A stretch of DNA of 64,000 bases from Candidatus Hinthialibacter antarcticus (GTDB taxonomy: Bacteria > Hinthialibacterota > Hinthialibacteria > Hinthialibacterales > Hinthialibacteraceae). Shown here in pieces: positions 52,640 through 61,586 of this stretch. The stretch is from positions 248,001 through 312,000 of the forward strand of contig JAVCCE010000011.1 of assembly GCA_030765645.1 (NCBI GenBank), in the 5' to 3' direction. The notes under the pieces were generated by a model that did no database searches, was not told where the DNA came from, and saw only the letters and a program-made list of their open reading frames with translations. Both the position numbers and the translations under genes were made by a program. Numbering within the stretch: the first letter of the stretch is position 1; the number at the start of each line of letters is the position of its first letter.

Positions 52640-54937
52640 TTATTTTCCCTCTGTAGTCACCAAATCACTTTTTAATTCCCGTTCAAAAAAATCAAAGATG
52701 CGCTGAAACAAATGATAGCGCCGCGCATCGCCGCCGATGCTGTGGTCGCGTTGCGGATAGATATAAAGTTCATACTCTTTGTTGGCTTCGATGAGCGCAT
52801 CCACCAGTGAATAAATATTTTGAATGTGCACATTGTCGTCTGACACGCCGTGCGCCAAAAGCAACGAACCTTCTAAACCGTCGGCAAAATTGATGGGGGC
52901 CGCATCGTGATAGCCGTCTTTGTTTTCATCGGGCTGTCCCATATAGCGCTCGGTGTACACCGTGTCATACAGCAGCCAATCGGTCACAGGCGCGACCGCC
53001 GCCCCGGCGCGAAACAACCCCGGCTTCATTAACATCGCCGCGCAAGTCATAAAGCCGCCGTTGCTCCAGCCCCAGATTCCCATACGCTCGCCGTCGACGT
53101 AAGGCTGCGTCTTGAGATGCTCGACCAGTAGTTCTAAATCCTGCAGCGGCTTGTCCGCCGCATTTTTATGAATTCCCTCGATCCATTCGCGCCCGCGTCC
53201 GTAGGTTCCCCGCGTATCGAAACCGACATAGATATAGCCTTGGTTGACAAAGGCCATGTCTTGCGAGCCGGTATATCGGTTTTTCACGACCTGCCCCGCC
53301 GGGCCGCCGTAGACGTTTACGATCACGGGATACTTTTTGTTTGGATCAAAATCAAAAGGCTTCAACACGCTCGCGTAATAGTCCAAACCGTCCGGCGATT
53401 GAATGGAAACAATCTCTTTTGATTTGATGCGCCACGGCGCATAGTCTTGCGGCGTGCGTTCGCCCATTTTACGAATCACGTTTCCGCTATTATCAATAAT
53501 CTGAATGCAGCGCGGCGTTGCCGTGTTGGAATAATCATCAATGGCGAAACGGTGGTCCGCAGACCAATTCACGTTGTGAGCGCCGGGTTCATGGGTCAGC
53601 AGGCGGGGCTTGCCGCCGCTGAGCGAAACCGAATAGGCGTGTTGTTCAATCGGCGTTTCTTTATTGGCGACGAAGTAAGCGCGCTTGTTCTTTTCATCGG
53701 TTCCGAATGATGTGCTCCACGGGTTTGGGTCAACCTCCCAGGCGCCGCGCGTCAACTGGCGCAGTAATTTTCCCTGGTTGGAATATAAATAGAGATGGCT
53801 AAAGCCGCTACGTTCTGAGAACCAGAGGAACGCGTCTTTTTTCTTAAGAAAAAACGGCTTGCCATGAGAGGAAACCCACTCGTCGTCGGTTTCTTCGAGG
53901 ATAGTCTTGCATTCTCCGCTGCGTAAATCCACAAACAGCAACCGCAGCATCGTCTGTTTGCGGTTCACCACTTGCACCGCCAACGTCTCGCCGTCCGGCA
54001 GCCATTCAACGCTGCATATATATTCGTAGGGTTCGCCGAGATCGACCCAGCGCGTCTCGCGGGCCGAGAGCGAAACCACTCCCAGCCTCACGCTTGGGTT
54101 GACCGTGCCCGTTTTGGGATAACGCATCTCGCGGGTCTGCGGGACGGGCTTGGAAAAATCGGTCACGGGATAAATTGAAACTTCGCGTTCATCAAATTGC
54201 AGATACGCAAGCCGGTCGTTGTTGGGCGACCATTCAAAAGCGCGCCATCCACTGCGGTTGTGAATTTCTTCCCAATACACCCACGACAGGCGCCCGTTCA
54301 AAATGCCGTCGCCGCCGTCTTCGGTCAGACGAATCTCTTTCTTCTGATTGCGGTCAAACGCATATAAATCACCCGTGCGGGTGTAGGCGGCGTAGCGCTC
54401 ATTGGGCGAATCGGTCGCATCCTTTTTTTCTCCTTCCGGCAATTCGGGCCGCGTTTCTTCATTCAGCAAATTCTCTTTGAAGTTCCACACATACCGCTTG
54501 CCTTCAACGCTCAAACGTAGATCATTGGTCAACTTGCGCCAATTAAACCAGCCGATTTTCTTAATCGCCGTCACGTCGTCAGGAACCGTAGCGCGTTGTT
54601 TTGAAACGGCAATCGACGCGCCTTTGGGATGAGACGCCAGCGCAACAATCGCGTCATGCACCGCGAAGGGAGACACGACAAACGGCGTCGCATCCTTGGC
54701 GGGATCATAGATCACCAGATGCGGCGCTTCGGTCACGGATGAAACCAGATACGCCAGATGGTGGCCTTCGGGCGACCATTGCAGCGAACGCGGAAGATGA
54801 GGCGCAATCGGCTTTACGCCGGCTTCGTCCCGTTTATAAAGATAATCAAGATTAATATCTTTGAATGGCTCTTCTTGCGCGAATGTGAAAAGAGGAAATG
54901 CAACAAGCAGACATAAACACCAATGCAAATTACGCAT
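52640..54937 (-). CDS. Dipeptidyl peptidase IV (S9B family), exported
   Basis: 765 residues. Signal peptide (cleavage near FA-QE), a beta-propeller domain with the family LSWVYWEEIHNR Glu motif that binds the peptide N-terminus, and a C-terminal alpha/beta-hydrolase domain with nucleophile GWSNGGFMT, Asp in SDDNVH and His in RDHSIGG. It removes Xaa-Pro dipeptides from the N-terminus of peptides. GGAGAA precedes the ATG at 54937. It lies 26 bp after the glutaminyl cyclase gene on the same strand. Confidence 0.95.
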   Translation of the reverse strand: MRNLHWCLCLLVAFPLFTFAQEEPFKDINLDYLYKRDEAGVKPIAPHLPRSLQWSPEGHHLAYLVSSVTEAPHLVIYDPAKDATPFVVSPFAVHDAIVALASHPKGASIAVSKQRATVPDDVTAIKKIGWFNWRKLTNDLRLSVEGKRYVWNFKENLLNEETRPELPEGEKKDATDSPNERYAAYTRTGDLYAFDRNQKKEIRLTEDGGDGILNGRLSWVYWEEIHNRSGWRAFEWSPNNDRLAYLQFDEREVSIYPVTDFSKPVPQTREMRYPKTGTVNPSVRLGVVSLSARETRWVDLGEPYEYICSVEWLPDGETLAVQVVNRKQTMLRLLFVDLRSGECKTILEETDDEWVSSHGKPFFLKKKDAFLWFSERSGFSHLYLYSNQGKLLRQLTRGAWEVDPNPWSTSFGTDEKNKRAYFVANKETPIEQHAYSVSLSGGKPRLLTHEPGAHNVNWSADHRFAIDDYSNTATPRCIQIIDNSGNVIRKMGERTPQDYAPWRIKSKEIVSIQSPDGLDYYASVLKPFDFDPNKKYPVIVNVYGGPAGQVVKNRYTGSQDMAFVNQGYIYVGFDTRGTYGRGREWIEGIHKNAADKPLQDLELLVEHLKTQPYVDGERMGIWGWSNGGFMTCAAMLMKPGLFRAGAAVAPVTDWLLYDTVYTERYMGQPDENKDGYHDAAPINFADGLEGSLLLAHGVSDDNVHIQNIYSLVDALIEANKEYELYIYPQRDHSIGGDARRYHLFQRIFDFFERELKSDLVTTEGK

Positions 54938-54963
54938 GACAATTCATTCTCCAGAGATTTTAT

Positions 54964-55797
54964 TTACCGTACCAACGGCCAATCCGCCATGTGTGATTGC
55001 AGCGAAGGTCGCGCAATTTCAAAAAGTTTGGGCCAGCGTTTTCCGGTAATGAATATGCGCCCGTTCATGGCGTCATAGGCGATACCGTTCAGTACATCCG
55101 TCAGCGGGGTTTGCTCATTCGGCGCAAGCAAGCCGCTTGCATCAATCCAACCAATCACCTGACCGTCTCTGGGGTCGATTCGCGCAATACGGTCGCTCAT
55201 CCACACGTTCGCCCACACTTCGCCTTCGATCCACTCTAACTCGTTGAGACGCGTGACGGAGGCGGCGCCTTCTTTCACGGTTACGCTGCGCAATAAATCA
55301 AACGTATCCGGGTCGCGAAAGTATAAGGTTGAACTTCCATCGCTCATAATGAGCGATGCTCCGTCGCTGGTCAGCCCCCAGCCTTCGGTTTCATACGATA
55401 ATTCACCGATGAGATCAAATGACGTTTTGTCAAAAACCAATGCCGTGTGCTCGCGCCAGGTCAATACAATAATTTTGTTTTCAACCACCGCGCAGCCTTC
55501 GCCAAAATAGCGTCCCTCTATATGAATCTGTTTAATCACTTCGCCCGTGTAAACGCTGACGCGGCGCAGAGTCGATTCGCCATACTGCCCGGTTGTTTCA
55601 ATCAATGAATCCTTGTCCCACAATAAACCTTGGGTAAACGCATTTGCATCATGCGGAAACGAATTCACCACATCGACGGGCGCCGTCTCTGCGCAATAAA
55701 CAAAGGCGCAAAACGAAACGGCAACGAAAAATACAATTGGATAAATGCGGTTGATAATCATCATTTTTGTCATCATAACGCCGTCGGGATGAATCAT
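54964..55797 (-). CDS. Glutaminyl-peptide cyclotransferase (plant-type beta-propeller), exported
   Basis: About 277 residues. A hydrophobic signal segment (YPIVFFVAVSFCAFVYC), then the five-bladed-propeller repeats of the plant/bacterial family: VVNSFPHDANAFTQGLLW, IHIEGRYFGEGCAVV, ELEWIEGEVWANVWMSD and LNGIAYDAMNGRIFITGKRWPKLFEI. It converts N-terminal glutamine to pyroglutamate. The start is uncertain: ATGs at 55797, 55776, 55773 and 55764 are in frame and none has a strong ribosome binding site. Probable operon with the S9B peptidase. Confidence 0.88.
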   Translation of the reverse strand: MIHPDGVMMTKMMIINRIYPIVFFVAVSFCAFVYCAETAPVDVVNSFPHDANAFTQGLLWDKDSLIETTGQYGESTLRRVSVYTGEVIKQIHIEGRYFGEGCAVVENKIIVLTWREHTALVFDKTSFDLIGELSYETEGWGLTSDGASLIMSDGSSTLYFRDPDTFDLLRSVTVKEGAASVTRLNELEWIEGEVWANVWMSDRIARIDPRDGQVIGWIDASGLLAPNEQTPLTDVLNGIAYDAMNGRIFITGKRWPKLFEIARPSLQSHMADWPLVR

Positions 55798-55932
55798 GAA
55801 ACCGTTTCAAAATTCGCGGCGGCTTTTCCCTGCGTGAAATCTGTTGTTTAATAACGAACTGGTTTGCGCCTTATCCGGTTTTTCCTCTTCGATCTTTCAT
55901 CCGCAGACCAGAAATTTCGAGGAGGAAGATAT

Positions 55933-57132
55933 ATGCGCTGGATACTACTTTCCGCTGTTTTGCTGTTCCCGTCAATTACGCTCGCAGGATCATTAGGAGA
56001 AGGGACGCCCGAATTTCGCGTCCGCGACGGCTATCACGTCAGTTTGGCTTCGCTGCAGTTGCCCGAAGCGCGATTCATTGAATTTGACGACAAGGGGACG
56101 CTCTATGTCAGCGCGCCGCGCAAAGGCGAAATTTATTCCTTGCGAGATGATAACAACGACGGCGTCTATGAACAAATCGGGACATTCATCTCAGACAAAA
56201 AACTCGTACATGGAATGCACTTCTACAAAGGCTGGCTCTGGTTCACCCAATCGCAGGGCGTCTTTAAAGGGCGCGATACCAACGGCGACGGCGCGGCGGA
56301 TGAGGTCGTCACCATTATCCCCGACGGCGAATTGCCCGGCGGCAAAGGCCATTGGTGGCGCGCCATCTACGTCACCGACGACGGCTTCTATACATCTGTC
56401 GGCGATGAAAGCAACTTCACCGACCCGCCCGACGCGGAGCGCACCAAACTTTGGTTCTACAGTCTCGACGGTAAAACCCGCGAGCAAATCGCCAGCGGAA
56501 TCCGTAACACCGAAAAGTACCTCTACCGCCCTGGAACCACCGAACTATGGGGCATCGACCATAACAGCGATTGGTTTGGCGAACCCATCGGCGAAAACAA
56601 AGACAAGCAGGCGATCACCGATTACAACCCGCCCTGCGAACTCAACCATTACGTCAAAGACGGCTTTTACGGCCATCCGTATCTGGTCGGCGACGTGGTA
56701 CCGCGATTGGAATTTCTAGAGAAGCCCGACCTACTCGATCTCGCGCAAAAGACGATTCCGCCCGCATGGAAATTCGCCGCTCACGCCGCGCCCAACGGCT
56801 TTGCGTTTCTTGAAACCAACGCTCATTTTCCCAAAGACCATGTCGGCGACCTGTTCGCCGCCAGCCACGGTTCCTGGAACCGCACCACCAAAGTGGGCTA
56901 TTCCATTGACCGTATTTTATTCGACGACTCAAACGGAAAACCTTACGGTATGTTGCGCATCGTGAGTACGCTAAAATCTGACAACGAGCCGAGAGATGAC
57001 CGTTCCGGCATTATGGCCCGGCCCGTCGATTGCGCCGTGGCGCCGGATGGCACGATCATTTTCAGTTGTGATTACACTAACACGCTCTACCGAATTTCAT
57101 ACACCGGCGGCGATGCGAAAATTGGACAATAA
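55933..57132 (+). CDS. Exported sorbosone-dehydrogenase-like (PQQ-type propeller) protein
   Basis: 399 residues. Signal peptide (cleavage near TLA-GS), then a six-bladed beta-propeller of the glucose/sorbosone dehydrogenase family: FRVRDGYHVSLASLQLPE, GKLVHGMHFYKGWLWF-like, GHWWRAIYVTDDGFYTSVGDESN, GTTELWGIDHNSDW. Members oxidise sugars or aldoses with PQQ. GAGGAGGAAG precedes the ATG at 55933. It overlaps a monohaem cytochrome gene by 20 bp, so electrons likely pass to that protein. No PQQ synthesis genes are here. Confidence 0.85.
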   Translation: MRWILLSAVLLFPSITLAGSLGEGTPEFRVRDGYHVSLASLQLPEARFIEFDDKGTLYVSAPRKGEIYSLRDDNNDGVYEQIGTFISDKKLVHGMHFYKGWLWFTQSQGVFKGRDTNGDGAADEVVTIIPDGELPGGKGHWWRAIYVTDDGFYTSVGDESNFTDPPDAERTKLWFYSLDGKTREQIASGIRNTEKYLYRPGTTELWGIDHNSDWFGEPIGENKDKQAITDYNPPCELNHYVKDGFYGHPYLVGDVVPRLEFLEKPDLLDLAQKTIPPAWKFAAHAAPNGFAFLETNAHFPKDHVGDLFAASHGSWNRTTKVGYSIDRILFDDSNGKPYGMLRIVSTLKSDNEPRDDRSGIMARPVDCAVAPDGTIIFSCDYTNTLYRISYTGGDAKIGQ

Positions 57133-57721
57133 CCGAACCACTACTTTGCGAACTCTCTGTTTTATCTTATTCAGCGGCGCTGTGTGTTGCTTGAGTTTCA
57201 TCTCATGCCAACATGCAGCGCCACCCAATAAACTTCAACCCGCCGTCGAGCCTCTTTCATTTCATCCCATCGAATATTTTGAATTTAACTGCGCCCGCTG
57301 CCACGGTTCGTACGGCTCCAGCTACGGCGACACATTCGGCGAAGGCATGACCGACGCAGAGTTAATCGAATTTGTTGACGACATGGCCGCCGGGCCGGGC
57401 CAGGCGCCAATCGAAGGCGCCGAACTTAATGCCCAAGTCGCTTTCCACCGCAGTTTGGTCAAAGACTTGCCCTTCATCGCCTGGACGGGCTGGGACGGAG
57501 AAACACTGTCGGGCGAAGTGACGGCAGGCTCAAGCGTCACGGTGAAAGTTGGAAACGAAATACTTGATGCTACCGTTAGAGACGAGAAATGGAGCCTGAA
57601 TTCGACACAATTAAAACCAATTTTAGGCAGCCTCGTTATCACTGCGGAGCGCAATGGCGCAACCTCTCAATTGAAATTATCAGAGAGCGCTTTTAACCAC
57701 GCATCAGAATTGCCCCAATAA
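57113..57721 (+). CDS. Monohaem cytochrome c lipoprotein
   Basis: 202 residues. Lipobox-like leader (CCLSFISC), one haem site CARCHG, and a C-terminal beta domain (GWDGETLSGEVTAGSSVTVKVG) after a helical cytochrome-like part. It begins within the end of the sorbosone-dehydrogenase-like gene with ATG at 57113 and is probably translationally coupled. It may accept electrons from the PQQ-type protein (inference). The normal distal Met ligand could be M in GEGMTDAEL or MAAGPG. Confidence 0.78.
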   Translation: MRKLDNNRTTTLRTLCFILFSGAVCCLSFISCQHAAPPNKLQPAVEPLSFHPIEYFEFNCARCHGSYGSSYGDTFGEGMTDAELIEFVDDMAAGPGQAPIEGAELNAQVAFHRSLVKDLPFIAWTGWDGETLSGEVTAGSSVTVKVGNEILDATVRDEKWSLNSTQLKPILGSLVITAERNGATSQLKLSESAFNHASELPQ

Positions 57722-58128
57722 TCGAATTCATTTTTAATCCGTTCGATTATTGAGAAAGCCCACTCAACTTAATTCATATCAACAACTTAATTATTCTGAT
57801 TCAAGGCTTATTCAATTTCACCACTCCATTCAAATGAAATTCTAACAATTTAGAGTTGTATTATGTTATAGATAATGTTATATTAATCCGTAATTCGTTT
57901 AAGTAAGCCGATGTATTTTATTTATTGTGTCGTGCGGTTGAGGGAAAATGCAGTATGGGATCGAGAACCTGTGCGTCAAAATCCCGAATATTGCAGGCGC
58001 AAATGGTTCGCCGCTTCACTCGCATCTGATGCAACAACAAAGGGCATTGCTGTAATACGACTCGTTCTCATCAGGGATGAACCAGAGCGAAGCCGAAGCA
58101 ATAGCAATTTCAGAACGCGAGGCGAGAA
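57722..58128. other. Intergenic region before PhcB-like gene, no gene seen
   Basis: About 400 bp, AT-rich in its first half. It holds small frames without ribosome binding sites or recognisable products. A plus-strand promoter must lie here, but no candidate is convincing. No repeat or hairpin was recognised. Confidence 0.45.
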
Positions 58129-59505
58129 ATGTCAAATTCCAGTTCTACAAAATTCAACAATCTTCCACAAGCGAATTCATTTCTACGCGATTTCACATTG
58201 GATCCGCCATTGATTGCACTTTCAAAAGACCAAGAAGTTCCAAAAGCGCAACCTGCTAATTCAAGCGATATCTTAGGCTTGCTGTCTCAGTTGCTAAAAA
58301 CCGTTGTCCAGGAGCAAATCTCCCAAACGCTGCAATCGCAAGTGGAGGGGGTTCGCCCAGAAGATAAAGCCCCGGTGAATGGAACGGCGGCGCAATCGAA
58401 CAGTACAACGAACGATGTTTTTTTTACTGCGAGCGCCGCAGCCTTCTCTGGTGAGAAACAACAGTTTGGAGAGTCGCGGCCCCTGCCAGACATTTTCTTC
58501 CATACGCAGGAATGGCGCGCACTCAATGAAGGCATCGAACATTGCAAGGCCGCGTTTTTTAACCTGTCCCATGAAGTACAAAATGACCTGAGCGGTGAAA
58601 ACAACGGCGCCTTGCAAGAAAAATGTTACGCCATACTCGATGCGCTAAATCTGCAATTGCAAGAAGCGGAACGGTTGCTTGAGAGTTCGAAGCATAAAGA
58701 CGAAGGCTGGGGATACATCTTTAAAGAAATATATCCATTTTTTATGCGCAGCCGCTTTGCGGAACGCTCCTACTTTAAGCCGAAAGGATACGCCGGCGAT
58801 TTTTTAATGATTGAAATGCTGTATCACAATCTAGCCGACGGCGATGGCCGAATCGGAAAAATGGTTGATAGCTGGTGTTTAGACACCGCCACCGCGCGGG
58901 CCGTCCGCGGGAGAAGAAAACTCCTCAAACAATTGCTGCATAAATTCTGCGATTTACGAAAAGACTCTCCCGACCCGATCCGACTGTTAAATCTGGGCTG
59001 TGGCTCAAACCGCGAGTTGTTTGATTTTCTCAAAGATTGCGATTACACCGAAAAAATTGAAGCGACTTGCGTCGATACTGACAAAGACGCGCTGCTCTTC
59101 ACCAACCAGCGCGTAAACCGTTTTCACCATCGCGCTTCGATTCGGTTATTAGACGACAATGTCGCGCGTTGGTCGGTCGGTCGCAGCCGCTATCAATACT
59201 TGCAGCAAGACATTATTTATTCGTCTGGACTAACGGATTATTTTGGAACGCGTACCTTCCGCGCACTGGCAACGCGCTGTTACGACCACCTGAAACCCGG
59301 CGGGGTCTTAATCATCGGCAACTTCGGCCCGGCCAACCCTCATAAGACATTCATGGATTCCATTATCCGCTGGCGATTAATTCATCGCAGCGAAGAAGAA
59401 CTCAAAGAACTCTTTGAAGATACGCCTTTCAGTACGCGGGTGAAGGTCATTTCGGAACCCCAATCAATCAACCTGTTCGCGGTTGCGCACAAACCGATGG
59501 ATTAA
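58129..59505 (+). CDS. PhcB-like SAM-dependent methyltransferase (fatty-acid methyl ester synthase type)
   Basis: 458 residues. The first ~110 are low-complexity and rich in Ser, Asn and Gln. A helical region (about 125-200) precedes the core with SYFKPKGYAGDFLMIEMLYHN, RKLLKQLL, the SAM loop LLNLGCGSNRELFDFL, and VDTDKDALLFTN. This matches the PhcB family that in Ralstonia makes the 3-hydroxy-fatty-acid methyl ester signal. GAGGCGAGAA precedes the ATG. It converges with a hybrid sensor kinase, and FadL-type and HD-GYP genes follow. The lipid substrate is not established. Confidence 0.8.
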   Translation: MSNSSSTKFNNLPQANSFLRDFTLDPPLIALSKDQEVPKAQPANSSDILGLLSQLLKTVVQEQISQTLQSQVEGVRPEDKAPVNGTAAQSNSTTNDVFFTASAAAFSGEKQQFGESRPLPDIFFHTQEWRALNEGIEHCKAAFFNLSHEVQNDLSGENNGALQEKCYAILDALNLQLQEAERLLESSKHKDEGWGYIFKEIYPFFMRSRFAERSYFKPKGYAGDFLMIEMLYHNLADGDGRIGKMVDSWCLDTATARAVRGRRKLLKQLLHKFCDLRKDSPDPIRLLNLGCGSNRELFDFLKDCDYTEKIEATCVDTDKDALLFTNQRVNRFHHRASIRLLDDNVARWSVGRSRYQYLQQDIIYSSGLTDYFGTRTFRALATRCYDHLKPGGVLIIGNFGPANPHKTFMDSIIRWRLIHRSEEELKELFEDTPFSTRVKVISEPQSINLFAVAHKPMD

Positions 59506-59536
59506 ACGATAGCGAACCTCGAGCGGCGGTCGCCGT

Positions 59537-61465
59537 TTAAATCAACGCGCCGTCTAATATGTCGCGAACTTTTTGAGTGAGGGAATGTGCGGTAAAGGGT
59601 TTATCCAACAGCGTAACCCCCTTGTCTAAGATGCCATGATGTGAAATCGCGTCGTCCGTATAACCGGACATATAGAGGACTTGTATTTGTGGACGCATCG
59701 CCAACACCGTGCGCGACAACTCCGCGCCGCTCATTTGCGGCATGATAACGTCAGTCAGTAAGAGATCAATTTTGCCGGAAAACGTCTTGCATATTTCTAA
59801 CGCATCATGACCGGATTGAGCGTCGAGAATTTCATACCCGTTTTCATGCAAAATTTCTCTGGCGATCTTTCTCACCGGCTCATCGTCTTCAACCAGCAAA
59901 ATCGTCTCCTGGCCTTTTTGTAGTTCGCCGACGGCTTCTTGTTCACGTCCATTGCCGTTCCCATTTTGATAGCAGGGCAAATAGACTTTGAATGCGGTCC
60001 CTTTTCCGATTTCACTATAAACCGTAACCGCCCCTTCGCTTTGCCGGACAATCCCGTAGACGGTTGAAAGCCCCAAACCGGTCCCCTTGCCCACATCCTT
60101 AGTTGTGTAAAACGGCTCAAAGATGTGAGACTGTATCTCTTTGTCCATGCCCTCTCCGGTGTCGCTCACAGACATCAAAACATAGTCGCCCTCCCGCAAC
60201 GAACCTTCGCGGCTGACGGTTTGTTGACGGTCAAAATACACATTCCGGGTTTGGATGGTGATATACCCGCCTTTGGGCATCGCATCCCGGGCATTCACCA
60301 CCAAATTCATTACCACTTGCTCAATCTGGCTGGGATCGGCTTTCACCTTACCCAGGTTATCTGAGAGATTGATTCCAAGTTCGATATCTTCTCCGATCAA
60401 GCGTTCCAACAAGTCGCTCATACTGGATATGACTTCGTTCAGATCGAGGTCGCATGGCTGCAACATTTGCTTTCGGCTGAAGGCAAGCAATTGACGAATC
60501 AGCGCAGCCGCCCGTTCGCTTGCGTGGCGAATTTCGATGATTTTTTTCCGGTATGGGTTCTCTTCTTCCATCCGCATCAGCAATATATCGCCGTTCACTT
60601 TAATGACGGTCAGAATATTGTTGAAATCGTGCGCGACGCCGCCAGCCAAACGCCCAATCGCTTCGAGCTTTTGCGACTGGACTAGCTGTTCTTCTAACTT
60701 GTCTTTCATCTCTTCTACAAGTTTTTTTTCTTGCAGATTTTCAATCAAATCGCGGTGTTTGCGCGCAAGAGTAATTTCAAGCATCTCATTTGAGCGCTGC
60801 AATTCGCGCTTGGCGCTTTCTAACTCGATGCGCGATTTGTATTCACGAAAGCGTAAATTGGAACCAACAGCAGACGCAATGATAATAATGAACAATGAAG
60901 AAACCACAAACGAATTGTTCGACAAAAACAGACGGTACATGGTGATCGCGGGGTCATTCGGCGCCGCTAACGTCGGGTCGAATTTATACGGCGCTGTCGG
61001 GTCGAGAATCATCACTCCAAGTAAGTAAATCAAATATAAGCCGACGCAATGCAACGTAATCGTACGCACTTGCAGCGGATACAAAACGCCAAATGCAACG
61101 AAGACGAGGTTTAAACCCGCGTAATAGGGAGAGGCGTATCCTCCCACGTCCCATATCATACGGATGATGCAAAACCCGACGATATAATACCCGATGATGG
61201 CGAGAGTCGCGCTATGAACACCCAGGTTCCATCGGCGGTTGATAATAAAAATGACGATGCAACTGACCGACGCGATCAGGCGATACTGCAAAAATTGAAA
61301 AAATAAATCAGGGTATAACAGCGCATCGACGACGCTGAACATGGGTACCAAAATCACGCCGATGAGCGAGAGTTTATCGACCAAGATTCGCGTAAGCGAT
61401 TCTTGGTCTTTGCGAAAATTCGCAAAGATGGTTTCGTCGTAGGTTCGCTTTGTCGGTTCTGCCAT
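59537..61465 (-). CDS. Hybrid sensor histidine kinase with six-helix membrane sensor
   Basis: 642 residues. The N-terminal ~205 residues hold six hydrophobic helices (about 32-50, 60-76, 86-106, 115-130, 135-153, 184-203), with no large periplasmic domain, as in the PhcS/CqsS/LqsS autoinducer kinases. A coiled coil leads to HisKA with LAGGVAHDFNNILTV (H279), HATPase with NLVVNARDAMPKGG and GKGTGLGLSTVYG, and a C-terminal receiver (LLVEDDEPVR, LLLTDVIMPQMSG, LLDKPF). Small hydrophobic signals bound within the membrane are a plausible input (inference). Convergent with the PhcB-like gene. Confidence 0.92.
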   Translation of the reverse strand: MAEPTKRTYDETIFANFRKDQESLTRILVDKLSLIGVILVPMFSVVDALLYPDLFFQFLQYRLIASVSCIVIFIINRRWNLGVHSATLAIIGYYIVGFCIIRMIWDVGGYASPYYAGLNLVFVAFGVLYPLQVRTITLHCVGLYLIYLLGVMILDPTAPYKFDPTLAAPNDPAITMYRLFLSNNSFVVSSLFIIIIASAVGSNLRFREYKSRIELESAKRELQRSNEMLEITLARKHRDLIENLQEKKLVEEMKDKLEEQLVQSQKLEAIGRLAGGVAHDFNNILTVIKVNGDILLMRMEEENPYRKKIIEIRHASERAAALIRQLLAFSRKQMLQPCDLDLNEVISSMSDLLERLIGEDIELGINLSDNLGKVKADPSQIEQVVMNLVVNARDAMPKGGYITIQTRNVYFDRQQTVSREGSLREGDYVLMSVSDTGEGMDKEIQSHIFEPFYTTKDVGKGTGLGLSTVYGIVRQSEGAVTVYSEIGKGTAFKVYLPCYQNGNGNGREQEAVGELQKGQETILLVEDDEPVRKIAREILHENGYEILDAQSGHDALEICKTFSGKIDLLLTDVIMPQMSGAELSRTVLAMRPQIQVLYMSGYTDDAISHHGILDKGVTLLDKPFTAHSLTQKVRDILDGALI

Positions 61466-61586
61466 TTTAAATCACTTGCTCCACAGCGAACATTGTATGA
61501 ATGCTGCTACCAAAATCCCCTTTGGTTCAACGCACTTGATTCGTCAGGCATTCATGGCGAATCGGCGCATCATTATCAGTTCCGCG

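Noticed and set aside
52349-52675. 108-codon plus-strand frame between sulfatase and S9B peptidase
   Set aside because: It runs through mobile element copy E and into the antisense of the peptidase end; there is no binding site.
57911-58213. 100-codon frame before the PhcB-like gene
   Set aside because: It overlaps the start of a well-supported gene, and the product has no recognisable features.
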